Source: Streptomyces sp. F63
GTDB taxonomy: Bacteria > Actinomycetota > Actinomycetes > Streptomycetales > Streptomycetaceae
Direction of reading: 5' to 3'
NCBI RefSeq assembly: GCF_018070345.1
Contig: NZ_JAGPXX010000026.1
Coordinates: 25,746 to 89,745, forward strand
DNA length: 64,000 bases
Positions 40,996-49,300 of the stretch are shown here, one piece after another. The notes beneath the pieces were generated by a model. The model had not been told where the DNA came from. It did no database searches and worked only from the letters and a program-made list of their open reading frames with translations. Made by a program: the position numbers and the translations under genes. Each line of letters starts with the position of its first letter. The first letter of the stretch is position 1.

Positions 40996-41952
40996 GTGAA
41001 CCCCAGCCCCGCCGCGGCACCGGACAGACCGGGAGGCGGCACCGCCGGCGCCCGCAGCCGGCGCTGGACACCGCCGTGGCCGCTCGACCTCGCCCGCACG
41101 GTCGGCGTGCTGCGCCGCGGCCCGGGCGACCCCGCGTTCCGCACCGAACCCGACGGGTCCGTCTGGCGCGCCAGCCGCACGCCCCTCGGCCCGGGCACTC
41201 TGCGGCTCGCGCGCCTCACGACCGGCGAGGTCGAGGCACACGCCTGGGGCCCGGGAGCCGCATGGCTGCTCGACGGCGTGCCCGACCTCTGCGGCGCAGG
41301 GGACGAACCCGAGCGGTTCACCCCCCGCCACCGGCCGGTGTACGAGGCACACCGCCGCCACCCCGGCCTCCGCCTCGCCCGCACCGGGCTCGTCCTCGAA
41401 TCCCTGATCCCCTCCGTCCTCGAACAGAAGGTCACCTCCGACGAGGCGTACCGCGCCTGGCGGCTGCTGCTGCGGCGGCACGGCGAACCGGCGCCCGGCG
41501 CCGGGCACTTGCGTGTCATGCCCGATGCCCGCGGCTGGGTGATGCTGCCCTCCTGGGAGTGGCACGCGGCGGGCGTCGACGGCAAGCGCTCCGCGGCGAT
41601 CGTGCGGGCCGCCCGCGTGGCCCGCCGACTGGAGGAGGCCGCCGCCATGGACCTCGCCGCGGCCTCCGCGCGGCTCCAGCTCGTCCCCGGCATCGGCCCC
41701 TGGACGGCCGCCGAGGTCCTCCAGCGCAGCAACGGCGCGGCGGACGCCGTCACGGTCGGCGATCTGCATCTGCCCGGGATCGTGGGCTACGCGCTCACGG
41801 GCGCCCGCGGCGCCGACGACGCCCGGATGCTGGAACTCCTCGCCCCGTACGCCGGACAGCGCCACCGCGCCTGCCGGCTCATCCTGCTGTCGGGGCGGGT
41901 GCCGCCGCGGCGCGCGCCCCGCTTCCCGGTCGGCGACATCCGCCGGCTCTGA
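40996..41952 (+). CDS. DNA-3-methyladenine glycosylase II (AlkA-like)
   Basis: The 318-residue protein is an HhH-GPD base-excision glycosylase. The N-terminal AlkA_N-like region is followed by VLESLIPSVLEQKVTSDEA, the helix-hairpin-helix LQLVPGIGPWTAAEVLQ, and VTVGDLHLPGIVGYALTG with the catalytic Asp in GDLHLP. It excises alkylated purines from DNA. There is no Cys cluster for an Fe-S site, as expected for AlkA rather than Nth/MutY. The GTG start gives a 30-residue low-complexity N-terminus. It is convergent with fbiB across 83 bp and unrelated in function to the F420 genes. Confidence 0.92.
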   Translation: MNPSPAAAPDRPGGGTAGARSRRWTPPWPLDLARTVGVLRRGPGDPAFRTEPDGSVWRASRTPLGPGTLRLARLTTGEVEAHAWGPGAAWLLDGVPDLCGAGDEPERFTPRHRPVYEAHRRHPGLRLARTGLVLESLIPSVLEQKVTSDEAYRAWRLLLRRHGEPAPGAGHLRVMPDARGWVMLPSWEWHAAGVDGKRSAAIVRAARVARRLEEAAAMDLAAASARLQLVPGIGPWTAAEVLQRSNGAADAVTVGDLHLPGIVGYALTGARGADDARMLELLAPYAGQRHRACRLILLSGRVPPRRAPRFPVGDIRRL

Positions 41953-42035
41953 GGAGCCCCGGACACCACCCGCGACGAGCGGGAACACGGGCGGACGCCT
42001 CCGCCGCGCGGCAGCGCCGCACGGGGCGCACCGCC

Positions 42036-43391
42036 TCAGCGCACCTCGATGAACGCTCCGGCGTCCCGCGCGGGCCGCTCCCGGGGCGGTACCGCCGCGT
42101 GGCCGACCGCCACCGCGCCCATCGGGTCCCAGTCCGGGGGCAGCCGGAGCACGTCCCGTACGACGTCGCGGCAGAACATCGTGGACGACACCCAGGCCGA
42201 GCCCAGCCGTTCCCCGGCCAGCGCCACCAGGAAGTTCTGCACCCCCGCCCCGGCCGCGACGACGAACATCTCCCGCTCGGCCGTGTTCCGCCGCTCGTCC
42301 GGGTAGCTGTGCGAACCGTCCATGACCAGGCACGGCACCACCAGACACGGCGCCTTGCGCAGCACATCGCCCCGCCGGACCCGCCGGGCGATGCTTTCCT
42401 CCGAGAAGCCGTCCCCGCGCAGATCGGCGATCCACGCGTCCCGCATGGCGTCCAGCAGTCCGGCGCGCGCGGCCTCCGACTCCAGCAGCACGAAGCGCCA
42501 CGGCGTCGTGTGGTGCGGCGCGGGCGCGGTGACGGCGGCGGCCACCGCCCGGCGCACCGCGGCCCCATCCACCGGCTCACCGGTGAACTCGCGGACGGTG
42601 CGCCGCAGCGTCACCGCCTCCCGCACGGCCTCGGAGGTGCCCAGCCGGAACATGTCGTCGGCGGGATCGCGCAGCAGTTCCCGCGCCCCGCGTTCGTTCC
42701 CCTCCGCACCGCCGGCGCCGGCCGCCACCACGTGCGGCAGGCCCCGCAGGACGGCCACGGGCAGTCCGCCCGCCTTGCCCTTCACCAGGTCGCCGGCGGC
42801 GGCGAGTTCGTCGGCGGTCGCGGTGACGGTCGCGCTGAGCCGGTTGCCGTGCGCGTCCTCCCCGCCCCGCAGATCGTCGAGGACCCGGACGCCCGCGGCC
42901 CCGATGGCGACGTCCGTGAGACCGGTCCGCCAGGGCCGGCCGAAGGTGTCGGTGACGAGCACGCCGACGTCCACGCCGAGAGCCGCCCGCAGTCCGTCCC
43001 GGATCGCGCGCGCCGAGGCGTCCGGGTCCACGGGCAGCAACAGCACGGTGCCGGCGGGGGTGTTGGAGGCGTCCACGCCGGCCGCCGCCATGATCAGGCC
43101 GTGCCGGGTCTCGCTGATCCGCAGCCCTCCCCGGCGGGCCACCACCCGTACGGTCTCGGCGTCGATGGCGGCCTCGCGGTCGGCGGCCCGGGTGACCCTC
43201 CCCTCCGCCTTGCTGATGATCTTCGAGGTCACCAGCAGGATGTCGCCGTGCTCGAGCCCCGGCATTCCCGGCGCGGTGGCGGCGTCGGTGATCAGCTTGA
43301 CGAGATCGTCCCCGGGGCGCACCTCCGGGACCCCGGGCAGGGCCCAGACCCGGTAGGAGGGGCAGGAGGGAACGGCCGCGCCGGCGCTCAC
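42036..43391 (-). CDS. fbiB: Coenzyme F420:L-glutamate ligase, bifunctional
   Basis: The 451-residue protein is the actinobacterial two-domain FbiB. The N-terminal domain (about 1-245) is the CofE-like glutamate ligase (ILLVTSKIISKAEGRV, RISETRHGLIMAAAGVDAS, VLVTDTFGRPWRTGLTDVA). The C-terminal domain (about 255-451) is an FMN-binding nitroreductase-like domain (LRRTVREFTGEPVDGAAVRR, APHHTTPWRFVLLES, GVQNFLVALAGERLGSAWVS). It adds gamma-linked glutamates to F420-0; the C-terminal domain also reduces dehydro-F420 in characterised homologues. Its start overlaps the fbiA stop by 4 bp, so the two are translationally coupled. Confidence 0.96.
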   Translation of the reverse strand: MSAGAAVPSCPSYRVWALPGVPEVRPGDDLVKLITDAATAPGMPGLEHGDILLVTSKIISKAEGRVTRAADREAAIDAETVRVVARRGGLRISETRHGLIMAAAGVDASNTPAGTVLLLPVDPDASARAIRDGLRAALGVDVGVLVTDTFGRPWRTGLTDVAIGAAGVRVLDDLRGGEDAHGNRLSATVTATADELAAAGDLVKGKAGGLPVAVLRGLPHVVAAGAGGAEGNERGARELLRDPADDMFRLGTSEAVREAVTLRRTVREFTGEPVDGAAVRRAVAAAVTAPAPHHTTPWRFVLLESEAARAGLLDAMRDAWIADLRGDGFSEESIARRVRRGDVLRKAPCLVVPCLVMDGSHSYPDERRNTAEREMFVVAAGAGVQNFLVALAGERLGSAWVSSTMFCRDVVRDVLRLPPDWDPMGAVAVGHAAVPPRERPARDAGAFIEVR

Positions 43392-44374
43392 GCCTGCACC
43401 TCCCCGGCCAGGGCGAGTGCCTCACGCGCCATGGCCGCGGTGCTCTCCTCGTCGGTCATCAGCAGCGGCACGGCGCGGCAGCGGATACCGGCGGCCTCCA
43501 CGGCCTCGACGGCGTCCGCGTCGGCGGTGTCGACGAGCCAGCCGTCGAGCAGCCCGGAGCCGTAGTGCTGCGCGACGGCCGCCGCCGTGGACTCGACGCC
43601 CACCGCCGCGAGCACCTTGTCGGCCATGCCGCGCACCGGCGCCCCGCCGATCACGGGGGAGAGGCCGACGACCGGCACACCCGCGCCGGCGATGGCCTCG
43701 CGGACGCCCGGCACCGCGAGGATCGTACCGATGCTGACCACCGGGTTGGACGGCGGGAAGAGCACGACGTCCGCCTCGGCGATGGCGTCCAGGACGCCGG
43801 GCGCCGGCTTGGCCTGCTCGGCGCCCACGGGCACGACGGCGTGCGCCGGCATGGCGGCACGGTGCCGCACCCAGTACTCCTGGAAGTGCACGGCCTTGCG
43901 CCCGGCCCGGCCGGCCGCCCCGCCGGCTCCGGCGTCGGGGTCGTCGATCAGCACATGGGTCTCGACACGGTCGTCGGTCATGGGCAGCAGCCGGACCCCG
44001 GGCTTCCAGCGCGCGCACAACGCCTCGGTGACCGCGCTGAGCGGGTAGCCGGCGGCGATCATCTGGGTGCGGACGATGTGGGTGGCGAAGTCCCGGTCGC
44101 CGAGCCCGAACCACTCCGGCCCGACGCCGTAGGCCGCGAGTTCCTCCTTGACGGTGAAGGTCTCGTCGGCCCGGCCCCACCCCTGTTCCTCGTGGATGCC
44201 GCCGCCGAGCGTGTACATCACGGTGTCGAGGTCCGGGCAGACCTTCAGCCCGAACAGATGGATGTCGTCACCGGTGTTGCCGATGACGGTGATGTCGGAG
44301 TCGGGACTTGCCGCTTTGAGACCACGGAGAAAGCGGGCGCCACCGATACCCCCGGCCAGAACCACAATGCGCAT
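43388..44374 (-). CDS. fbiA: Phosphoenolpyruvate/2-phospho-L-lactate transferase of F420 synthesis
   Basis: The 328-residue CofD-type enzyme transfers the (phosphoenol)pyruvate or phospholactate moiety from its guanosine diphosphate form to the deazaflavin Fo, giving (dehydro-)F420-0. Signatures: VVLAGGIGGARFLRGLKAA (nucleotide-binding loop), VIGNTGDDIHLFGLKVCPDLDTVMYTL with the metal-binding Asp, TDDRVETHV, LFPPSNPVVSIGTIL and SPVIGGAPVRGMADK. The start at 44374 is only 10 bp from a 51-bp minisatellite that occupies the upstream region, so its promoter or ribosome-binding site must lie within or across that repeat. No standard ribosome-binding sequence is obvious. Confidence 0.96.
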   Translation of the reverse strand: MRIVVLAGGIGGARFLRGLKAASPDSDITVIGNTGDDIHLFGLKVCPDLDTVMYTLGGGIHEEQGWGRADETFTVKEELAAYGVGPEWFGLGDRDFATHIVRTQMIAAGYPLSAVTEALCARWKPGVRLLPMTDDRVETHVLIDDPDAGAGGAAGRAGRKAVHFQEYWVRHRAAMPAHAVVPVGAEQAKPAPGVLDAIAEADVVLFPPSNPVVSIGTILAVPGVREAIAGAGVPVVGLSPVIGGAPVRGMADKVLAAVGVESTAAAVAQHYGSGLLDGWLVDTADADAVEAVEAAGIRCRAVPLLMTDEESTAAMAREALALAGEVQA

Positions 44375-44383
44375 AAGAACAGT

Positions 44384-44549
44384 CTGTCAGCCGGAGGCTG
44401 GTCCGTTGAGGGTGGTGGTGGGTGGCGGGTGGGGCTGTCAGCCGGAGGCTGGTCCGTTGAGGGTGGTGGTGGGTGGCGGGTGGGGCTGTCAGCCGGAGGC
44501 TGGTCCGTTGAGGGTGGTGGTGGGTGGCGGGTGGGGCTGTCGGCCGGAG
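44384..44549. repeat. 51-bp G-rich minisatellite (3.25 copies) upstream of fbiA
   Basis: Three identical 51-bp units lie head to tail (44384-44434, 44435-44485, 44486-44536), followed by 13 bases of a fourth (44537-44549, one change). Each begins CTGTCAGCCGGAGGCTGGTC and contains, on the plus strand, G-tracts GGG-N7-GGG-N4-GGG-N1-GGGG, which satisfies the canonical G-quadruplex rule. The array fills nearly the whole 180-bp gap between fbiA and cysteine dioxygenase, both on the minus strand. The G-rich strand is therefore the template strand for fbiA. The exact identity of the copies suggests recent expansion. The unit start resembles the sequence around the dioxygenase stop codon (GTCAGCCGG). 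Confidence 0.95.
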
Positions 44550-44554
44550 CGGCG

Positions 44555-45046
44555 TCAGCCGGCCACGGTCGTGCCGGGGCGGACGGTGCCGGTTTTGTGC
44601 ATCGGCATCTCGGTCAGCCCGGGGAAGTAGACGTGCAGGCTGACGGCCGGGGCGAGAGTGTCGTTGACCACTTCGTGGACGTAACCGGGGGCGAAGACCC
44701 GTTGCGCTCCGGAGCGGAGCACGCGGGGCGCGGTGCCCGAGCGCTCCGTCAACTCGCCCTCCAGCACGGTCAGCACACCTGAGGAAGGCCCGTGGCCGTG
44801 CGCGCCGCTGCCCTGTCCGGGGAGCCAGCTCAGCAGCCAGACCTCGTAGCCGGGGCCGGTGCGCAGGCGGTGGTACCAGCGGCTTGTGGGGTCGTACCGG
44901 ACGAGGGGCGCCCAGGAGGCGCGGTCGTCGGCGACGGCACGGGCGAGTCCGGCGAACTCGGCGACCGTGGTGGGGTGCGCCGGTACGGGCGGCAGGAGAT
45001 GGGGGACGGCGAGCGGGTCGCCGGCGATCTGGACGTCGCTGTTCAT
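44555..45046 (-). CDS. Cysteine dioxygenase type I
   Basis: The 163-residue cupin oxidises L-cysteine to cysteine sulfinate with non-heme iron. The two metal histidines of the first motif are in GSGAHGHGPSSGVLTVLEGE, and the third is in YVHEVVNDTLAPAVSLHVYF. The length is typical of short bacterial enzymes, and Arg/Tyr residues for substrate binding occur in SRWYHRLRTGPGYEVWLLSW. It has its own transcription unit on the minus strand. Its upstream region is a 778-bp gap shared with whiB. I find no cysteine-rich leader peptide there. In mycobacteria, from memory, a dioxygenase is not part of this locus, so its place here may be Streptomyces-specific. Confidence 0.92.
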   Translation of the reverse strand: MNSDVQIAGDPLAVPHLLPPVPAHPTTVAEFAGLARAVADDRASWAPLVRYDPTSRWYHRLRTGPGYEVWLLSWLPGQGSGAHGHGPSSGVLTVLEGELTERSGTAPRVLRSGAQRVFAPGYVHEVVNDTLAPAVSLHVYFPGLTEMPMHKTGTVRPGTTVAG

Positions 45047-45722
45047 GGGAGGTCGGTTCCTCGGCGTAAGGAGAGCTGACGGGCTGGGGCGGGGTGGGGA
45101 GATCAGCCGCGGCGATCACGGTGACGCGGGCCGGGCCGGCGGGGCGGTGCCACTCGGCGGTCCGGGGCGGCGGCGAGGGCCGGCCTCGCGGGAACGGTGG
45201 TGGTGAACGCCCGCGGCGATCGGCGGTGTTGGTCCGCGGCGGTGAGGCGTGGTGGTGATCAGCAGCCGGAACAGCGACAACAGCCGCGACGGGGGCCCGG
45301 GGCACAGCGGAGCGCGACACCGCACGAGGGGCGGGAGCGGGTCCGGGAGGGCGCGAGCGTCACTGGCATGGCACCCAGAAGACCCGGTGCGCTCCTCCCT
45401 TGTCAACCGGATGTCCGCTTCGGTGGGGATGGTTCACCTCTTTCGGCGACCCGGTGGGGGGAAAGGTTTGTGCACCCCGATCCGGGGACACACGGCGCAG
45501 CAGTCGCCGGGGTGCGCCGTTGTGCTTCTGTGATCCGACCGTGACCGGCTCCGCCTCGCGGGACCGGAAGCGCAACGGTGTGGTGAGCGGCGGAGTCTCT
45601 TGTACCGAGGGGGGTGGTCGCGAGTGAGCACGGTGGGCTGTCACGCTTTAGGAGGATTTGAACACTTTCCGCAAAGCCTTGGTTCCCCAGAGTGAATAAG
45701 GGGCCCAATAGCAGATCTCGGC
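45047..45722. other. Long non-coding gap between cysteine dioxygenase and whiB
   Basis: This stretch has no frame with convincing Streptomyces codon bias on either strand. It contains CACCCCG ... CGGGGTG (about 45474-45517), a 7-bp inverted repeat around a long loop, and an AGTGA-N13-TCAC pair (45623-45644) that loosely resembles a BldD site. The right part probably belongs to the whiB control region, the left part to the leader of the dioxygenase gene. Confidence 0.5.
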
Positions 45723-45752
45723 TTGACTGGCCCGGATCGGCACACTTGTAAT
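45723..45752 (+). promoter_or_regulatory. Vegetative-type promoter of whiB
   Basis: TTGACT (45723-45728), an 18-bp spacer and TGTAAT (45747-45752) form a near-consensus housekeeping promoter about 70 bp upstream of the start codon. A perfect inverted repeat CCGTTA-TCGG-TAACGG (45771-45786) follows in the presumed leader. S. coelicolor whiB is known to have two promoters; this one would fit the constitutive one. Confidence 0.6.
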
Positions 45753-45824
45753 TTCACTCGTGTCGTTCGGCCGTTATCGGTAACGGCAGCATCACGGGGA
45801 CGCAAAAGACAGACAGGGGCGCAC

Positions 45825-46088
45825 ATGACCGAGCTGTTCCAGCAATTGCTGGTCGAGGAGGCGGATGAGGAGCTCGGATGGCAGGAGCGCGCACTGTGCG
45901 CCCAGACCGATCCCGAGTCTTTCTTCCCGGAAAAGGGCGGTTCCACCCGTGAGGCCAAGAAGGTCTGCCTGGCCTGTGAGGTGCGTTCCGAGTGCCTCGA
46001 ATACGCCCTCGCCAATGACGAGCGCTTCGGTATCTGGGGCGGGCTCTCCGAGCGCGAGCGCCGCCGGCTGAAGAAGGCCGCCGTTTGA
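45825..46088 (+). CDS. whiB: WhiB sporulation regulator
   Basis: The 87-residue protein is a Wbl family transcription factor with a 4Fe-4S cluster held by four cysteines (ALCAQTD, KKVCLACEVRSEC). The Gly-rich turn GIWGG and the basic C-terminal ERERRRLKKAAV, which contacts DNA, follow. From memory it differs from S. coelicolor WhiB at only a few N-terminal positions. WhiB acts with WhiA, binding sigma HrdB, to switch on septation genes in aerial hyphae. It has its own promoter region and is followed by a hairpin at 46207-46236. The next gene encodes a large glycosyltransferase in the same direction. Confidence 0.98.
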   Translation: MTELFQQLLVEEADEELGWQERALCAQTDPESFFPEKGGSTREAKKVCLACEVRSECLEYALANDERFGIWGGLSERERRRLKKAAV

Positions 46089-46206
46089 CCGCCGGCCCCT
46101 TCCGCGGATTCCCCCGGCGCCCGCGCGTGCCGCACATATCCGGAGCACCACCGCATCACCGCGCATCACACCAGCGCACACCGCGCATACGCGTACATTC
46201 CTCATC

Positions 46207-46236
46207 CCGCCTCCCCCGCACCCGCGTGGGAGGCGG
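46207..46236 (+). terminator. Hairpin between whiB and the glycosyltransferase gene
   Basis: CCGCCTCCC (46207-46215) pairs perfectly with GGGAGGCGG (46228-46236) around a 12-nt loop. It would separate whiB from the next unit, though it lies 120 bp past the whiB stop. Confidence 0.5.
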
Positions 46237-46365
46237 ATCGCTGTGCGGACGACCGGGCCGGACCCCCGCTCCGAGCCGTTAGTGTGGGGGGCCGTCCGAG
46301 ACTCACCCGACTCCTCGCGAGCGCGTGCGTCCACCGCAGTCCAGCGAACCGGGGCCCGTACCTCG

Positions 46366-49300
46366 ATGTCCGTGCACAGCCACTCGGCGCACAGCCAACC
46401 GGCCGCCCCCTCCGGAGGCGCCGCTCCCGCATACCCACGGCATGTCGTCACCGCCGTGCTGGTCTCCCACGACGGTGCCCGCTGGCTGCCGCAGGCGCTC
46501 GCCGGACTGACCGGACAGGAGCGGCCGGTCCAGAACGTCGTCGCCGCCGACACCGGCAGCGCCGACGAGTCCGCCGCGCTGCTCACCGAGACCCTCGGAG
46601 CCGACCGGGTGCTGCATCTCGCGCGCCGGTCCGGCTTCGGCACGGCCGTCGACGAGGCGGTGCGCACGGCCGGTGTGCTCACCCCCGACGACCTGCCGTA
46701 TCTGAAGCGGCCCAGCGGCTGGGACCCGGAGACCCGCACCTGGCGCGACGACGCCTACGACATGCCGGAACTGCCGCACGGCGAGCCCGTCCAGTGGCTG
46801 TGGCTGCTGCACGACGACTGCGCTCCCGAACCGGACGCCCTGGCGGAGCTGCTGCGGGTCGCCGACTCCTCCCCGTCCACCGCGATCATCGGCCCCAAGC
46901 TGCGCGGCTGGTACGACCGGCGGCAGCTGTTGGAGGCCGGGGTCAGCATCGCCCGCAGCGGCCGCCGCTGGACCGGCCTCGACCGCCGCGAGCAGGACCA
47001 GGGCCAGCACGACCAGGTGCGCCCGGTGCTGTCGGTCTCGACCGCCGGCATGCTGATCCGGCGCGACGTCTGGGACGAACTCGGCGGCTTCGACCGGCGG
47101 CTGCCCCTGATGCGCGACGACGTCGACCTGTGCTGGCGGGCCCAGGCCGCGGGCCACCAGGTCCTCATCGCCCCCGAGGCCGTCCTCCGGCACGCGGAGG
47201 CCGCCGCGCGCGAGCGGCGGCCGATCGACTGCGCCGGCCGCTCCGCGGCAAATCCGCACCGCGTCGACAAGGCCGGCGCCGTCTACACGATGCTCGTCAA
47301 CTCCCGCGGCGCGGCGCTGCCCTACGTCCTGCTGCGCCTGATGTTCGGCACGGTGCTGCGCACCCTCGCCTATCTGGTCGGCAAGGTGCCCGGCCAGGCG
47401 CTGGACGAGATCGCGGGCCTCCTCGGCGTGCTGCTGCGGCCGGGGCGGCTCCTCGCCGGGCGGCGCCGGCGCGGCCGGCCGGTGGTCCAGCCGGCCGATC
47501 TGCGGCCGCTGTTCCCGCCCCCGGGAGCGACGGTGCGGGCGACCGCCGAGGCGGTCATCGGCAACTTCAGCGGCCGGTCGGAGCCCGAACTGGCATCCGG
47601 CGGGCGGCACGGCGCCGTCGAATCCGGACCGGGGGGTGACGACGCCGACTTCCTGGAGATCGAACAGTTCGCCCGGCTGAAGCGCGTCGCGCGCAAGCCG
47701 GGGCCGGTCCTCTTCCTCCTGCTGCTGGCCGTCTCCCTCGTCGCCTGCCGCGGACTGCTCGGCTCCGGCACGCTCGCCGGAGGCGCCCTGCTGCCCGCCC
47801 CGGCGGACGCCTCCGCCCTCTGGGACCGCTATCTGTCCGCCTGGCAGCCGGTCGGCACCGGCGGCACCGAGGCGGCACCGCCCTACCTGGCCGTCATCGC
47901 CGCCCTGTCGACCCTGCTGCTCGGCAGTACCGGAGCGGCTCTGACCCTGCTCCTCGTCTGCTCGGTGCCGCTGGCCGGCCTGAGCGCCTACTTCGCCTCC
48001 CGGCCGCTGGTCGGGTCGCGCCTGCTGCGCGCCTGGGCGGCCGTGGCCTACGCCTTCCTGCCCGCCGCGACGGGCGCACTGGCCGGCGGCCGGCTGGGCA
48101 CCGCGGTGCTCGCGGTGCTGCTGCCGCTGATGGCCCGTGCGGCCGTCGCCGCCGGCGGGCTGGCCCTCCCGGCCGACCGCGACCGGAACCGGGACGGAGC
48201 CGAGGACGGAGCCGGGACACCGGGCGCACGCCCGAGCTGGCGAGCGCTCTGGGCCTACACCCTGCTGCTCACCTTCACCACCGCCTTCACCCCCGTCGTC
48301 TGGCCGCTGACCCTGCTGCTGGGCATCGCGCTGCTCGTCACGCGCACCGTGCGCCACCAGGGGGGCACGGCCGTGTACGGGGCGCGGCTCGCCCTGGTGC
48401 TCGTCACTCCGCTGGTGATCCTCGCGCCGTGGTCGCTGTCGCTGCTGGCCTCGCCGTCCGGCTTCCTCCGCGAGGTCGGCCTGGCGCACGGCACGGGCTC
48501 CGCCGGCGCGCTGGACCTGCTGATGATCAGCCCCGGCGGGCCGAAGGCGGCCGGCGGGCTCCTCCTCGCCGGTCTGGTGCTCGCGGCCCTGGCCGCCCTG
48601 CTCCGCGACGACCGGCAGCGCGCGGTCCGCACCGCCTGGGCCGTGGCGATCGCCGCCCTGCTCCTGGCCGCTGTCTCCAACGGTTCCGCGTGGGCGGGCC
48701 CCGCCACCCTGGTCTACGGCATCGCGCTGCTGTCCGCCGCCGCCGTGGGCGCGGAGGACGCGCGCGAGCGCGTCGCCGCGCAGAGCTTCGGCTGGCGGCA
48801 GCCGGTCGCCGCCCTGATCGCCCTGGCCGCCGCCGCCGGCCCGCTGCTCTCCGCCGTCGCCTGGATGTACGGCGGAGCGGCCGGCCCGCTCGAACGACGC
48901 GATCCCGTGCAGGTGCCGCCGTTCGTCGCCGAGGAGAGCCGCACCCAGGACCAGGCGCGCACCCTGGTGCTCGGCGGCGAGCCGGGCCGGGTCTCGTACA
49001 CCCTGGTGCGCGGCTCGGGTGCCCAGCTGGGCGACGCCGACCTCGCCGCGGCGAGCGGCGGCGACATCCGGCTCGACGGCATCGTGGCCAACCTCGTCGC
49101 CGGCTCCGGCGCCGACCAGACCGACCAGCTCGGCGGCTACGCGGTGCGCTACATCCTCGTCCGCGACGGAGCTCCCCGCGAGACGCGCCGGGTACTCGAC
49201 ACCACCCCCGGCCTCACCCGGCTCAGCCAGGAGGACGGCAGCTCCCTCTGGCGGCTCGACCGGCGCGTCGCCCGCGTCACCGTCGTGAACCCCGGCGGAG

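Noticed and set aside
44384..44536. The 51-bp repeat as an in-frame 17-residue protein repeat, or as a CRISPR array
   Set aside because: The only frame through it lies antisense to fbiA and cysteine dioxygenase with no homology. The copies are directly abutting with no spacers and no cas genes are present.
45047..45410. A cysteine-responsive leader peptide for the dioxygenase gene
   Set aside because: I looked for a short frame with clustered cysteines and a ribosome-binding site on the minus strand and found none that was convincing.
45623..45644. A BldD binding site upstream of whiB
   Set aside because: AGTGA and TCAC half-sites occur but 13 bp apart and some distance from the promoter; the match is too loose to claim without ChIP data.
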